Source: Actinomycetota bacterium
GTDB taxonomy: Bacteria; Actinomycetota; Acidimicrobiia; Acidimicrobiales; Poriferisodalaceae
DNA: 57,641 nucleotides
Direction of reading: 5' to 3'
NCBI GenBank assembly: GCA_014238065.1
Contig: JABABU010000018.1
Location: 1-57,641, forward strand
The position numbers were made by a program, and so were the translations under genes. The notes beneath the pieces are model-generated. The model saw only the letters and a program-made list of their open reading frames with translations. It was not told where the DNA came from and did no database searches. Shown one piece after another: positions 18,491 to 27,607 of this stretch (position 1 is its first letter; each line of letters starts with the position of its first letter).

Positions 18491-19180
18491 TCAGGGCGCG
18501 TCGCCCTCCCATCGCCAACCGTTGTTCGACATCACCAACCGCCGATACGGACCGGCCATGTCCAGATCATCGGTGGTGTACGCGGGATCGCCTTCCCACA
18601 CCGCGACCGGAGCCTCTGGGCCTTTGACGATTTTCGTGACGAAGAACGGGGATTCTCGGTTGGCCGCTTCTTCGAGTGCGTCATCGACCGAGGTGGCCCG
18701 TGAGAGCCGATGCAGTGTCACCCAGGTCGGCGGCACCAACTCGATCTTTCCCGCATCGCGGGCTCGCAATGCCTCTGACGGTGTGGTCCATCTATGACTG
18801 GTGATTTCGCCATTGTCGATGGTGACATCGCCTTCGGGGGCTCTGGCGATGAAGAACCATGTCGCGTAGCGCCGCCCCTGGCGCCCAGGCGGAAGCCAGT
18901 GGGAGTGTGACACGAACGCTGATCGTTCGACGTGAAGGCCCGCCTCTTCGGCGGTTTCCCGTGCAGCTGCGGCGCGCGCGGCGTGAAGGGTGGCGTGAGT
19001 TTCGTCGGCGTCGATGCCGTCCCAATCGCCAGCATCGACCCGGCCGCCAGGAAACACCCACATACCGCCGAAGTGAATCTCGGGGTTGCGTTCGAGCATC
19101 AGGACCTCGACGCCGACCTCGGAATCGCGGATGAGCACAACGGTCGCAGCTTCTATGGGTTCGGCAACCTCAGGGCTCAT
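18491..19180 (-). CDS. Nudix hydrolase, NUDT19-like (second copy)
   Basis: This is a 229-residue protein with the same split Nudix box as the gene at 4278-5105: VFPGGRVDAGD at about 42-52 and RETAEEAG at 74-81, with a ~25-residue insert. The C-terminal layout (TWVTLHRLSRATSVDDALEEA and then a W/Y-rich end) also corresponds. A long frame runs further upstream inside the nucleotidase gene. ATG 19180 gives a 4-base ATGA overlap with that gene's stop and is preferred. CoA or acyl-CoA pyrophosphate cleavage is inferred from the subfamily and from the CoA-transferase and hydratase genes downstream. Confidence 0.82.
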   Translation of the reverse strand: MSPEVAEPIEAATVVLIRDSEVGVEVLMLERNPEIHFGGMWVFPGGRVDAGDWDGIDADETHATLHAARAAAARETAEEAGLHVERSAFVSHSHWLPPGRQGRRYATWFFIARAPEGDVTIDNGEITSHRWTTPSEALRARDAGKIELVPPTWVTLHRLSRATSVDDALEEAANRESPFFVTKIVKGPEAPVAVWEGDPAYTTDDLDMAGPYRRLVMSNNGWRWEGDAP

Positions 19181-19893
19181 CCATCCTCCAACAGCCTCTG
19201 GGCGGGGTCGTGGACGGTAGCCGACGGACGCTGGCGCTCTTCCACTGGCGTCGAGCGTCTGGCATCGAGCCGATGTGCGCCAGCATCGATGCCCGGCAGC
19301 GAAGTCTGGACTCCGCCGTGCGTGGCGGCAGCAGCGATCACGATCTCCTCGACCTCGGCCCACGAGGTGGCTCGCGGGCCTGGAAGGCCCGCGTTGTACG
19401 GCTGGTCGAACACGATGACATCGTTGCCGAGTTCGCGAAGTGCCTCGATGTTGTGCGGAGCGTCGTCGATGTACATGTCGGCCTCGACCTCTGGCTTCGC
19501 CCCGAGAAAGCACAGGTCGCGATAAGGCAGCCTGTGCGTGTCGAGCCAGCGCGCTGTGTCGGAGATCGCTATCTCGTGTCCCCAGTTGACGTACAGCCGG
19601 TGGGTGATTATGCGGATCCAGATCCCCGCATCGGAGAGGCGCCACAAGGCTTCGGCCGCTCCGGGCACGACCGGCATGTCGCGGAACATCCTTCGCTCCA
19701 TAACCGCAATGCGATGTAGCCGCTCGAAATCGCCTTCACGCATTCCCCACTCGGAGAATCCCCACGAGCGTTCCAAGGGAAGTGAGTTGACATCGACGCC
19801 GTAGTCATCGGCTACGACCTGGCGAAACGCCAGGGTGTGATCGGCACACACACCGTCGAGGTCAACGCCGAGGATGAACGCACGATCAGCCAT
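19177..19893 (-). CDS. HAD-family 5'-(deoxy)ribonucleotidase-like protein
   Basis: The 238-residue HAD phosphatase carries the nucleophile motif GVDLDGVCADH (Asp11, Asp13) at its N-terminus. Motif II is in IRIITHRLY, and the acidic motif MYIDDAPHNIEAL resembles the NT5C/YqfW group of 5'(3')-deoxyribonucleotidases. The ~45 C-terminal residues (after AATHGGVQTS) are charged and low in order. It overlaps the downstream Nudix gene by 4 bases. A role in nucleotide salvage or cleansing together with the Nudix enzyme is reasonable but inferred. Confidence 0.78.
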   Translation of the reverse strand: MADRAFILGVDLDGVCADHTLAFRQVVADDYGVDVNSLPLERSWGFSEWGMREGDFERLHRIAVMERRMFRDMPVVPGAAEALWRLSDAGIWIRIITHRLYVNWGHEIAISDTARWLDTHRLPYRDLCFLGAKPEVEADMYIDDAPHNIEALRELGNDVIVFDQPYNAGLPGPRATSWAEVEEIVIAAAATHGGVQTSLPGIDAGAHRLDARRSTPVEERQRPSATVHDPAQRLLEDG

Positions 19894-19899
19894 GCTGGC

Positions 19900-20103
19900 T
19901 CAGTCGGTTCGAAGGTTTGCCAAGGCGTTATACGCGGAGAGTTGAAGCATGTCGTCTGGCATGCCGAGCATACGAAGCACGACGGTACGGACGCGAAGGA
20001 GAGCGCTATGCGTACGGCGCCGACGCCACTCGGTACGCGTTTCCGGGACCTCGGCTTGCGCGGCCGATGTGTCGCCGTTCTTGTCGTGTGGGTCGCGTAG
20101 CAC
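19900..20103 (-). CDS. small hypothetical protein (67 aa)
   Basis: A GTG at 20103 (minus strand) is preceded by GAGGAG eight bases upstream, a clean ribosome-binding site. A GTG two codons earlier lies too close to it. The peptide is basic in the middle (TEWRRRRTHSALLRVRTVVLRML) and ends DMLQLSAYNALANLRTD. No membrane segment or known family was recognised. It ends seven bases before the nucleotidase start, consistent with an operon. Calling it a gene rests on the ribosome-binding site and spacing. Confidence 0.5.
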   Translation of the reverse strand: MLRDPHDKNGDTSAAQAEVPETRTEWRRRRTHSALLRVRTVVLRMLGMPDDMLQLSAYNALANLRTD

Positions 20104-20214
20104 GGGCACTCTCCTCTGGTTGATCTTTCCACACCACGACCGAGGTAGATCGAATGGAGCAGGCCGTATCGACTTCTTAGCCGGTGGTTCTTCTCCTGCC
20201 GGGCCGAACCTGGA

Positions 20215-21366
20215 TCAGGACCGGCGGAAGATTCCCTTTTTCTTTCCTGCGGGCTCTTCTTCGACGGATGGGTCCTCTGGCCAGCCATCTCGCATGGCAT
20301 CGTGGCCCCTGGCGCGTATTTCTTCGAGTTCATCGAGGCTGTACGGGGTGTCTCTGGGGTCGAGGGCTCGATACCGCCTCTCAGCAGCCTCGATCGTCGT
20401 CGGATCGAGCATGTCGGGGATCAGTTTCGCTCTGGTCCACGATGCTCGTGCCGAGACGAAGAGGTATCCATCGGCGATGTCTTCGAGATCGAAGCTTCGA
20501 TCGGCACCACCGAGTGATCCATGGAGCCCGTGAAGCCTGATGCCGCCCAGCGTGCTCGATGCGAGGTCGAGCCCGAACGAGGTCTCAGGATCGGGACTGG
20601 CAGCGACGAGTTGCTCGATGCGAACCAGCGCTTCGTCATCGTCGATGGCGCCGTGAAAGACGAGTCGCGCAACTCCGTCTCCCATCCAGTTGTGCAGGAG
20701 GTTGCCGGGGCTGAGCGAGACCTGGTCATCGATCCACTCGACGAAACGAGTGTTGGTCCTCGAGGTGTCGCAGTAGACGACCCCGCGCTGGCCAGAGCGG
20801 ATGATCTCAGCGGTGATGATGTTGGCCATGTGGCTAGCGCTGATGTCGCGGTAGTGCCCACCCATCCACCAGTTTCGGAGGGATGTTTCGCCGGCCGACC
20901 TGCCTTCGAGCAGATCAGGGTCTTCGACATAGGTGGCGAGGCCGAGACCTAGGAGCCTGAAAGGGGCGACATCTGGCGCGAGGTCTTGGTTGAGGTTCCA
21001 CACCGCGTGAATGACGTCCAGATAGTCCTCGTAGCCGTGGCCGATGCCGAGCAGATCGACGAACAGTTCGATCGCTGCTCTTCTGTCCCATCGTTCGGCA
21101 GTGGTGATCGTGTCGAGATCATCCTGGCGACGCGAGTTCGTGAACTCCCACGCCAGATTCGTGATTCCTGCTTCGTGAAGCGGAGCGACGGCATCCTGCA
21201 GGACACGTAGATGCTCTGTAACGCCGCGCCTGTCGGCGAGCATGACGAGCTGTCGTGATCGTGCCACGTGCACGAGATAGTCGACCGGAGTCGGGATGCC
21301 GTTGGTCGAGCCGACTTCGTCGGCGACAGTCTCGTCGGCAGGTGTCACATCGAAGACTTCAGTCAT
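20215..21366 (-). CDS. ChaN/Tiki-superfamily-like protein (copy A)
   Basis: The 383-residue protein begins at ATG 21366 (MTEVFDVTP). Residues ~30-80 (VDYLVHVARSRQLVMLADRRGV...LHEAGITNLAWEF) resemble the ChaN/EreA-type fold, whose first strand normally carries GExH metal ligands. Those ligands are absent here (ADRRGV). The YEDYLDVIHAVWNLNQDL segment and the overall order match the protein at 24607-25725, so the two are paralogues. The last ~20 residues are Lys/Glu-rich (EEEPAGKKKGIFRRS). It is co-oriented with the upstream PEP-utilising protein, 35 nt away. Function is unknown. Confidence 0.6.
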   Translation of the reverse strand: MTEVFDVTPADETVADEVGSTNGIPTPVDYLVHVARSRQLVMLADRRGVTEHLRVLQDAVAPLHEAGITNLAWEFTNSRRQDDLDTITTAERWDRRAAIELFVDLLGIGHGYEDYLDVIHAVWNLNQDLAPDVAPFRLLGLGLATYVEDPDLLEGRSAGETSLRNWWMGGHYRDISASHMANIITAEIIRSGQRGVVYCDTSRTNTRFVEWIDDQVSLSPGNLLHNWMGDGVARLVFHGAIDDDEALVRIEQLVAASPDPETSFGLDLASSTLGGIRLHGLHGSLGGADRSFDLEDIADGYLFVSARASWTRAKLIPDMLDPTTIEAAERRYRALDPRDTPYSLDELEEIRARGHDAMRDGWPEDPSVEEEPAGKKKGIFRRS

Positions 21367-21401
21367 GAACGGCTCACGATAGGGCGAGCGCGTGTTCGGC
21401 A

Positions 21402-23150
21402 CTACCCGATGATCGTGACAGTTCCTGCATCGCCGTCGACTTCAACGATGTCGCCGTCTCTGATCTTCTTCGACGCGTCCGTCACGCTGACAACGCATGG
21501 AATGCCGAGCTCCCTCGACACTATTGCGGCGTGGCTCATCACCGCCCCGACGTCGACGACAACCGCATCGGCCGGCACGAACAGTGGCGTCCATGCTGGG
21601 TCGGTGAGTGGTGCGATGAGGACATCGCCAGGGCCGAGGGCTCCCGGGTCGCCGGGACTGGTCACGATCCGCGCTGTCCCGCGCGCGAGGCCGGTGCACC
21701 CCGGCAGTCCTGTGAGAACTGTCCCCGGCATGGCGTGTTCGAGTGTGCCACCGCGCTTTGGCCACGTCTCGACCGGCGGCATTTCGCCATCGATGAAGAA
21801 CGGAGGTTCGAGCGAACTCAGGAAATCGAACATACGGCGACGTTCGGAGATGTCGTTGCTCCGGCTCGTCGGATCGGTGAGGTATTGATCGAGTTCGTCG
21901 ACCGTGACGAACAGGATGTCGCCCTTTTGGCCCCCTCCGCCGCGTTCGATGGCTCTGCGATCGAGCTCGCGAACCGCCATTCGCACCTCGTGAATGCCGG
22001 CGACGACGGTGGTCTTTGCGCGCTCCCTTCCCTGGGAGAACAACACCGTCGTCTGCAGGGCACGATCGAAGAACTTCCGCGTGAGTCCCTTGAGCTGTGA
22101 TCGAGCGTCCTCGACCGCGATCTGGCGATCTGTCGAGAGTCGCTGCTGCTGAAGGGCCGGATCGTGAGTCTCGTCAGCTCCGCGCATCCTGTCGATCAGC
22201 GCGAGTGGAAGCCTGTGGTCGGTGTCCCAGACCTCCGAGCCGAGGTCCCACTCGTTCGGGCCACGCGAACCGAAGTCGAAGAGGAACCTTTCGAAATGTG
22301 CCGCGAATTCCACGGCGCCCCGGCTGTCGAGAGCTGCGATGCGGTCCTCGATCCCTTCGAGCCCGCTGTCGAACTCTGCGGTCAGATCGTCTGAGTCGGC
22401 GACGAGCCGTCCGAGTCGGAACAGGGCTGCCGATGGCGCTGCTGACTCGACGTCACCGATGCCTGCTGTGAGCCGAATTGCCATGTTCGGATCGTCGAGA
22501 TTGTCCTCGCAGATCTTTGTCAAGACGCCCGACATCATCGCTGCCTGGCCGCTTACGAACAGGTGCCGTGTGAACAGCTCCTGGAAGAATGGCTGCAATC
22601 GATCGATTTCGGAGCGGAGCTCGTCGTCCGTTCTTTGCGACAGCGAGCCAAGGCGACCACGCGTGTCCCGCACCTTCGCCTTGTCGGCGTCGAGCTGCGG
22701 CAACTCCTTCGTGCGCAGTGTTCGTACGACATGACGAAGCCCGCGCAGGCTCGCCAGAATCGACTTGTCATCAGGATGGGCCACGTGCGGTGGTGCCTCG
22801 GCCTGGCCCATTATCGACATGTCGACGTCTTCGGCCTTCCCTCTGGGAAACCGGATCGCGGTGACTCTGGCGAAGGTCAGATTCAGATATGCGTAGCCGC
22901 CGAATACGCCTGACGCGACCGCGACATCTGGACCTTCGGAGAAGTCCTTGTTGCCGATCAGGCCGCCTTTGAGCACTGCTGCCTTCATCGCCCTGACACC
23001 GGAATCCCAGCTCGATGTATAGGTAAGCGGGTAAATCACGTGTGGGTAGACCTCGCCGGCGTTGCCGCGGGTCCACACCGGAAATCGCTCGCTCGGGTTC
23101 GAGCCGACGTACTCACCATCGCCGACCGGAATGAATCCTGCTGTCGTCAT
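21402..23150 (-). CDS. PEP-utilising/phosphohistidine-domain protein lacking the ATP-grasp domain
   Basis: The 582-residue protein has the order of rifampin phosphotransferase after its ATP-binding domain. There is an N-terminal TRGNAGEVYPHVIYPLTY element, a long helical middle region (~115-430), and a C-terminal swivelling phosphohistidine domain (about 475-580) with His540 in GAVMSHAAIVSRELGIP. The N-terminal ATP-grasp part of PEP synthase/Rph proteins is missing, so it needs another protein as phosphate donor or no longer transfers phosphate. Many actinobacteria carry such stand-alone proteins of unknown role. The neighbours, two ChaN-like paralogues and a diguanylate cyclase, do not identify a substrate. 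Confidence 0.8.
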   Translation of the reverse strand: MTTAGFIPVGDGEYVGSNPSERFPVWTRGNAGEVYPHVIYPLTYTSSWDSGVRAMKAAVLKGGLIGNKDFSEGPDVAVASGVFGGYAYLNLTFARVTAIRFPRGKAEDVDMSIMGQAEAPPHVAHPDDKSILASLRGLRHVVRTLRTKELPQLDADKAKVRDTRGRLGSLSQRTDDELRSEIDRLQPFFQELFTRHLFVSGQAAMMSGVLTKICEDNLDDPNMAIRLTAGIGDVESAAPSAALFRLGRLVADSDDLTAEFDSGLEGIEDRIAALDSRGAVEFAAHFERFLFDFGSRGPNEWDLGSEVWDTDHRLPLALIDRMRGADETHDPALQQQRLSTDRQIAVEDARSQLKGLTRKFFDRALQTTVLFSQGRERAKTTVVAGIHEVRMAVRELDRRAIERGGGGQKGDILFVTVDELDQYLTDPTSRSNDISERRRMFDFLSSLEPPFFIDGEMPPVETWPKRGGTLEHAMPGTVLTGLPGCTGLARGTARIVTSPGDPGALGPGDVLIAPLTDPAWTPLFVPADAVVVDVGAVMSHAAIVSRELGIPCVVSVTDASKKIRDGDIVEVDGDAGTVTIIG

Positions 23151-23353
23151 GAGTTGTTGCCTACCACTGGAGCGTGACCGAGTTGAGACTCAGTGTTGGT
23201 CAAATCATTTACTTCTGATGGCGAACTGTCCGATGGAGCCACGAAAGGTGGCGCGGTGTCCTACAACCACAGAGTGGTCAAACCCATGTTGGCCGACGAC
23301 GCCCGCCAGTGACGAACACTGTTCACAGCGAGAAAGTGCGGGACGGAGTCAGG

Positions 23354-24652
23354 GTGTCAGACCAGCCGATTGGTGCGAGCCTCAATCGATCCCGGCGCGA
23401 GTTGTTGCGCGCCACGGGGATCGTGCTGGTGTTGTACGCGTTCACGGCCTACCCGGTATGGAAGCTTCTCCCCCAGTGGCCGTTGTCGATTCTGCTGACT
23501 TGCCACGCCGTGGTCTTGGTGACCTCGACTGCCATACTGACCTGGTTCGTCGTCTCTGTCCCCGAGTTCCGCAAGACCATGGCATTCGAGACCGAGCAGC
23601 AAGAGACGCGGATGCGACTGCTCGACGAAGCAGAACGTAGGGACTTCACCAGTCGCCTCGTCAGGGCCATGGACCATGTTGACGATGAGATGGCTGCGCT
23701 CAACGTGGTCGAGAAAGCCATGGAGATGGTCGTTGGATCCGAACCGGCACAGCTGATGCTTGCTGACTCGAGCAGAAGTCACATGAAGACTCGCGCCACG
23801 TCGGGTGGAGATCACCGAGCAGTCTGTCAGGTCCCTTCGCCTCAGGCTTGTGCTGCGTTGCGAGAAGGCCGGACTCTTGTGTTCGAGTCCAGCGAAGAAC
23901 TCGACGCCTGTCCGCATCTCGCCGACCGCGGGGGTGGTCCGTGTTCTGCTGTCTGTGTTCCCGTGAACGTGATGGGGGACTCCATCGGTGTGCTGCACAG
24001 CTCTGGTCCCGAACTGGTCCGAGTATCGGCGCGCGCCGTCGAGAACCTCAAAGCCATCGCCAGGATTGCCGGTGGCAGGATATCGATGCTGAGGGTGTTC
24101 GCCGAGACGCAGGTACAGGCTGCCACCGATCCGCTGACAGGTCTGTTGAACCGTCGCAGTATCGAGCGCGAACTCCGGCTGTTGATGCGGGCGGAAACCC
24201 GCTTCTCGGTGGTGATCGCCGACCTCGACCACTTCAAGGCCATCAACGACACCTATGGTCACGAGACCGGTGACAGAGCTCTCCGGATGTTCAGCGATGT
24301 CTTGCGAACCTCGCTCCGTCCTGACGATGCGGTGTGTCGTTATGGGGGCGAGGAGTTTCTGGTGCTCATGCCTGCCACGTCCCCCGACGAGGCTATGTGG
24401 GCTCTCGACCGCCTCAGAGAGGACCTCGTGCTTCGGCTCACGAGTGCAGAGGTACCGGCTTTCACCGCTAGCTTCGGGGTTGCCGAGTGGACGCCAGGAT
24501 TCAGGTCAGAGGAAGTGCTTGGTCAGGCCGATGCAGCGCTGCTGAAGGCCAAGGAAACCGGTCGCAACAAGATCGTCATCGACGGCACAGCCGCCGCGTC
24601 CGACGGTCAGATGCCGACGGTTCGCCAGACCAATTCTGCGACCGTCGCCTGA
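23354..24652 (+). CDS. membrane diguanylate cyclase: 2 TM - GAF - GGDEF
   Basis: It makes cyclic di-GMP from two GTP at the membrane. The 432-residue protein has two hydrophobic segments (about 21-39 and 45-68), a helix, a Cys-rich GAF-like domain (about 100-247; ACAALREGRT, LDACPHLADRGGGPCSAVCVPV) and a C-terminal GGDEF domain. The domain has DPLTGLLNRR, DLDHFKAINDTYGH and the active-site motif GGEEF at 331-335. An RPDD I-site at 322-325 predicts product inhibition. The start is taken as GTG 23354 because GGAG precedes it; GTG 23309 is also in frame. The ~200 nt upstream is shared with the divergent phosphohistidine gene. Confidence 0.92.
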   Translation: MSDQPIGASLNRSRRELLRATGIVLVLYAFTAYPVWKLLPQWPLSILLTCHAVVLVTSTAILTWFVVSVPEFRKTMAFETEQQETRMRLLDEAERRDFTSRLVRAMDHVDDEMAALNVVEKAMEMVVGSEPAQLMLADSSRSHMKTRATSGGDHRAVCQVPSPQACAALREGRTLVFESSEELDACPHLADRGGGPCSAVCVPVNVMGDSIGVLHSSGPELVRVSARAVENLKAIARIAGGRISMLRVFAETQVQAATDPLTGLLNRRSIERELRLLMRAETRFSVVIADLDHFKAINDTYGHETGDRALRMFSDVLRTSLRPDDAVCRYGGEEFLVLMPATSPDEAMWALDRLREDLVLRLTSAEVPAFTASFGVAEWTPGFRSEEVLGQADAALLKAKETGRNKIVIDGTAAASDGQMPTVRQTNSATVA

Positions 24653-25725
24653 GTCTCGATGGCGCCCCTCATCACGTCGACACTGATGTCGTCTGATCGA
24701 AGTGCGCCAGGAAGCACTCTGCGCCGCGCCTCTTCGATGTGTTCGGCATCGATGGGTGTGAAGCACGGTGTCGGGGCCAGCATGTCCGAAACCGAGTCGA
24801 GGAAGATGTAGCCGTTTGTCCACCCACCGAACAGCGGTTCGTCGTGGGCGGTGGTGCATCGCAGAGAAGCGAACGGTCCAGAACTCACGTCGAAGCCGAC
24901 CGGATACTTCGGACCATCGGGCCGTGCGAAGACGAGATCGAGGAGCCCATCGGCGGCGAAGACGAGGTCGGCGCCGTAGCCGGCAGGGCCGGGGAGCGGC
25001 TGATGCAGGAGCACTGTTGTTACGCGGTCGGCGCGCCAACCGAAGACGTGGTTCCCAAGGCCGAGCACACGACCGTTCACGACGTCGACGTCGATTCGGT
25101 CGAAATCTGGATGCGCGGCGCGCCGATGATGCGTCAGCGCGTGCGTTGTCGAACACGAGATGAGCGCTCGGCGACGGCTCGACAACAGTTCGCTGTGCAC
25201 TCGGTCGGCCATGGCCCTGCCAGCCGGCCCGCGGCTTCGGAGGTGCGGCCATGCCTCAGGCTGGAGGAGATCGGCGCTGTCGGTTACCGAGCTGTAGTCC
25301 AAGTCGTAGTCGAGGGCGAGAACCTTGAACGCAGGCGCGTTCGAATCGAGCCGTTGGTTTGCGTGCCAAGCGGCCTCGAGCACGTCGACGTATTCCTGGA
25401 ACACTGCGGCGTGGCGCATGCCCCAATGGAAGACGAGGGTTGCTGCGAGCGTCGGATCGAAGTCCTCTGCCGCGAGCAGCCTGTCGATCAGCGCCTGGTC
25501 TTCGGCGAGCAGCCATTCGACGCCGAGGGTCCACACCCCGGCATCGACCAAGGTCGGAACGAGTTCCTGAAGCAGCCGGCCAGCTTGGGCGATACGGCCG
25601 AACTCTCCGAGGAAGACGATGTCATGGGTGTCGAAACATTTGGCGATATACGCGGTTGGTTCGAGGCCGGTGTCGGCGACGTGATCGCACAAACGCCCGA
25701 CCACAGCAAGATCGGGGGCTTCCAT
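24607..25725 (-). CDS. ChaN/Tiki-superfamily-like protein (copy B)
   Basis: This is the paralogue of the protein at 20215-21366. A first strand (DTHDIVFLGEFGR) is followed by LQELVPTLVDAGVWTLGVEWLLAEDQ, then EYVDVLEAAWHANQRLDSNAPAFKVLALD. Here the GE of the GExH motif survives, but the His does not. The 3' end overlaps the convergent diguanylate cyclase by 46 nt. The reading frame runs back to 25998 and overlaps the divergent hydrolase. ATG 25725 (372 aa) is my choice, but no good ribosome-binding site decides it, and a GTG at 25788 is possible. Enzymatic activity is unknown. Confidence 0.6.
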   Translation of the reverse strand: MEAPDLAVVGRLCDHVADTGLEPTAYIAKCFDTHDIVFLGEFGRIAQAGRLLQELVPTLVDAGVWTLGVEWLLAEDQALIDRLLAAEDFDPTLAATLVFHWGMRHAAVFQEYVDVLEAAWHANQRLDSNAPAFKVLALDYDLDYSSVTDSADLLQPEAWPHLRSRGPAGRAMADRVHSELLSSRRRALISCSTTHALTHHRRAAHPDFDRIDVDVVNGRVLGLGNHVFGWRADRVTTVLLHQPLPGPAGYGADLVFAADGLLDLVFARPDGPKYPVGFDVSSGPFASLRCTTAHDEPLFGGWTNGYIFLDSVSDMLAPTPCFTPIDAEHIEEARRRVLPGALRSDDISVDVMRGAIETQATVAELVWRTVGI

Positions 25726-25870
25726 ATGTTGACCGGTCCTGAACTTCTGGACGCGATCGAGGGTCAGTTGGTCTGCCGCACGATCCACGTAAAGCGAGAG
25801 TACAGACGGAGTTCCCTGGCCACAATGGGCGATATCACGATGCTCGTGATGAGCTCTGGAAGGCATTTCG

Positions 25871-26557
25871 ATGACCGAAATCGCAACTCTCGACGCCGGT
25901 GACGGGCACAGCCTCACCGCGCACTTCTCGACACCGTCGGGCAGAGCACGTGGCGCGATCGTGGTAGTGCAGGAGATCTTCGGGGTGAACGGACACATCC
26001 AATCGGTCTGTGACCGATTCGCTTCGGACGGGTGGGTCGCAGTGGCGCCGGCACTGTTCGACAGAGTCGAGCATTCCGTCGAGCTCGACTACGACGAAGA
26101 CGGTGCCACTGAAGGCCGTCGGCTGAAGGGCGGCATCGGCCTGGAGGAAGCGCTGACGGACATCGCAGCCTCGGCGGAGGCCGCGGCCGCGGAAGTCGGG
26201 GGGCCAGAGCGCGTCGGGGTGGTTGGTTACTGCTGGGGAGGCTCACTTGCTGCCGCAGCTTCGGTATTTCTCGGCCACATGCTCGGCGCAGCCGTCGGCT
26301 ACTACGGGTCCCAGGTGGTCGATCTGGTCGGTCAGACGCCCCAGGCTCCGCTTCTGTTGCACTTAGGCGAGCTCGACGCCGGAGTTCCTCCTGCCGATGT
26401 CGAAGTGATCAGGGCCGCATGGCCGGACGTGCCGATTCATGTTCATCCGGGGGCGCAACGCGGCTTCAACTGCGACCAGAGTGCCTCGTTCCACCAAACA
26501 GCCGCGGCAGGAGCTCTCGAGACGACGTTCCAGTTCTTGAGCTCACATCTCGACTGA
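25871..26557 (+). CDS. dienelactone hydrolase family protein with altered catalytic His
   Basis: This 228-residue alpha/beta hydrolase of the DLH type has Glu36 (VVQEIFGVN), nucleophile Cys121 (GYCWGG) and Asp169 (LGELDAGVP). The catalytic His, normally in a GAxHGFNCD context, is Arg197 here (GAQRGFNCD, codon CGC at 26459-26461). The normal enzyme opens dienelactones in aromatic degradation, but many family members have other ester substrates. With the His missing, activity should be reduced or lost unless the base is a sequencing error; CAC would restore His. It is divergent from ChaN-like copy B and convergent with BrkB. Confidence 0.88.
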   Translation: MTEIATLDAGDGHSLTAHFSTPSGRARGAIVVVQEIFGVNGHIQSVCDRFASDGWVAVAPALFDRVEHSVELDYDEDGATEGRRLKGGIGLEEALTDIAASAEAAAAEVGGPERVGVVGYCWGGSLAAAASVFLGHMLGAAVGYYGSQVVDLVGQTPQAPLLLHLGELDAGVPPADVEVIRAAWPDVPIHVHPGAQRGFNCDQSASFHQTAAAGALETTFQFLSSHLD

Positions 26558-26567
26558 ATTCCAGCGA

Positions 26568-27536
26568 CTACTCGGTGTCGCCGGTCTTTCTCGCAGCCAT
26601 CCGACATGCGACAGTGCCTGCGACTCCGAGGAGAACACCTCCGAGAGCAGCTCTGCCGGTCTGTGTCTTCGTTGCGGTTTCGTACCGCTCGTCGATGCGT
26701 TCACGTTCTGCGGCTCCCGAGGTCGCGTCGAGCTTCTCGATGCTGGCGTCGACTTCTGCTCCGAGGAGAATCGAGAACGCTGTGACATAGAGCCATAGAA
26801 GGAGTGCGGTGATGGCGCCGAGCGTTCCTGCGCTCGCGCTGAACTCGGTGACGTTGGCCGTGTAGATGCTGAGTGCACCGGAGAGAGCGATCCACAGCAT
26901 TGTGGCCGTGATGGCTCCTGCCATGGTGAGTGGTCGCTTTGGAACCTCGCGGTTCGGCCCCAGGCTGAAAAGCATCGACAACGCGACCGACATCAACAAC
27001 ACCAGCACAGGAAACCGAACGATGTTCAGCGCGAGCTGACCTTTCGACCCGAACCCGAGCGAATCGAGGAGGGGAGGGAGAACGGCAAGCCCGAACACGG
27101 CGGCGCAGACGAACATGACCGACGCCAAGGTCAAGAGGACTGCGGTGACCCGCAGCTTCACGATTCCTCGTGTCTCACGAAAGCCATAGACGTTGTTCAA
27201 CGCAGCGATGAGGTGCTTGATGGCAGCCGAAGCCGTCCAGATCGACACGATGATGCCGAGTGCAACCACGATGCCGAGCCCCCTCGAAGATGCCAAGCCA
27301 GACATCTGTCCGGCGAAGAACTCCTGTGTCGAAGGCGGGGAGCTCTCGAGCAGATCGATGATCTGTTGTTCGATCTCGTCGGGGTCAGAGAGGAGGCTGT
27401 ACACCGAGAACGTTGCGGCGAAGGCTGGGAAGTGGGCAAGAAATGCGAAGAACGCGATACCGGCAGACGCGACGGCAACGTTGTCTTGCTTGAGGGCCCC
27501 CTTCACCTCGAGTGCGATTGCCAAGAGTCGTCTCAC
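26568..27536 (-). CDS. YihY/BrkB-family inner-membrane protein
   Basis: The 322-residue protein has about six hydrophobic segments (roughly 28-50, 88-110, 128-160, 172-195, 205-228 and 240-262). The family signatures are SAGIAFFAFLAHFPAFAA near the N-terminus and TLGAITALLLWLYVTAFSILLGAEVDA near residues 230-260. BrkB/YihY proteins were once called RNase BN; their true function is unsettled. A charged cytoplasmic region and a final hydrophobic stretch follow. The GTG start at 27536 is the family-like N-terminus. It ends 10 nt from the convergent hydrolase gene. Confidence 0.88.
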   Translation of the reverse strand: MRRLLAIALEVKGALKQDNVAVASAGIAFFAFLAHFPAFAATFSVYSLLSDPDEIEQQIIDLLESSPPSTQEFFAGQMSGLASSRGLGIVVALGIIVSIWTASAAIKHLIAALNNVYGFRETRGIVKLRVTAVLLTLASVMFVCAAVFGLAVLPPLLDSLGFGSKGQLALNIVRFPVLVLLMSVALSMLFSLGPNREVPKRPLTMAGAITATMLWIALSGALSIYTANVTEFSASAGTLGAITALLLWLYVTAFSILLGAEVDASIEKLDATSGAAERERIDERYETATKTQTGRAALGGVLLGVAGTVACRMAARKTGDTE

Positions 27537-27607
27537 TGTGGAGATTCTGTCATGGCGTGTCGGGCTTCTAGGCTCGTCGCCGTGCTCGGACCAGGGAGAC
27601 GTTGCCA

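Noticed and set aside
19905..19918. GGTTCGAA resembling a tRNA T-arm
   Set aside because: No acceptor stem or anticodon arm can be built around it.
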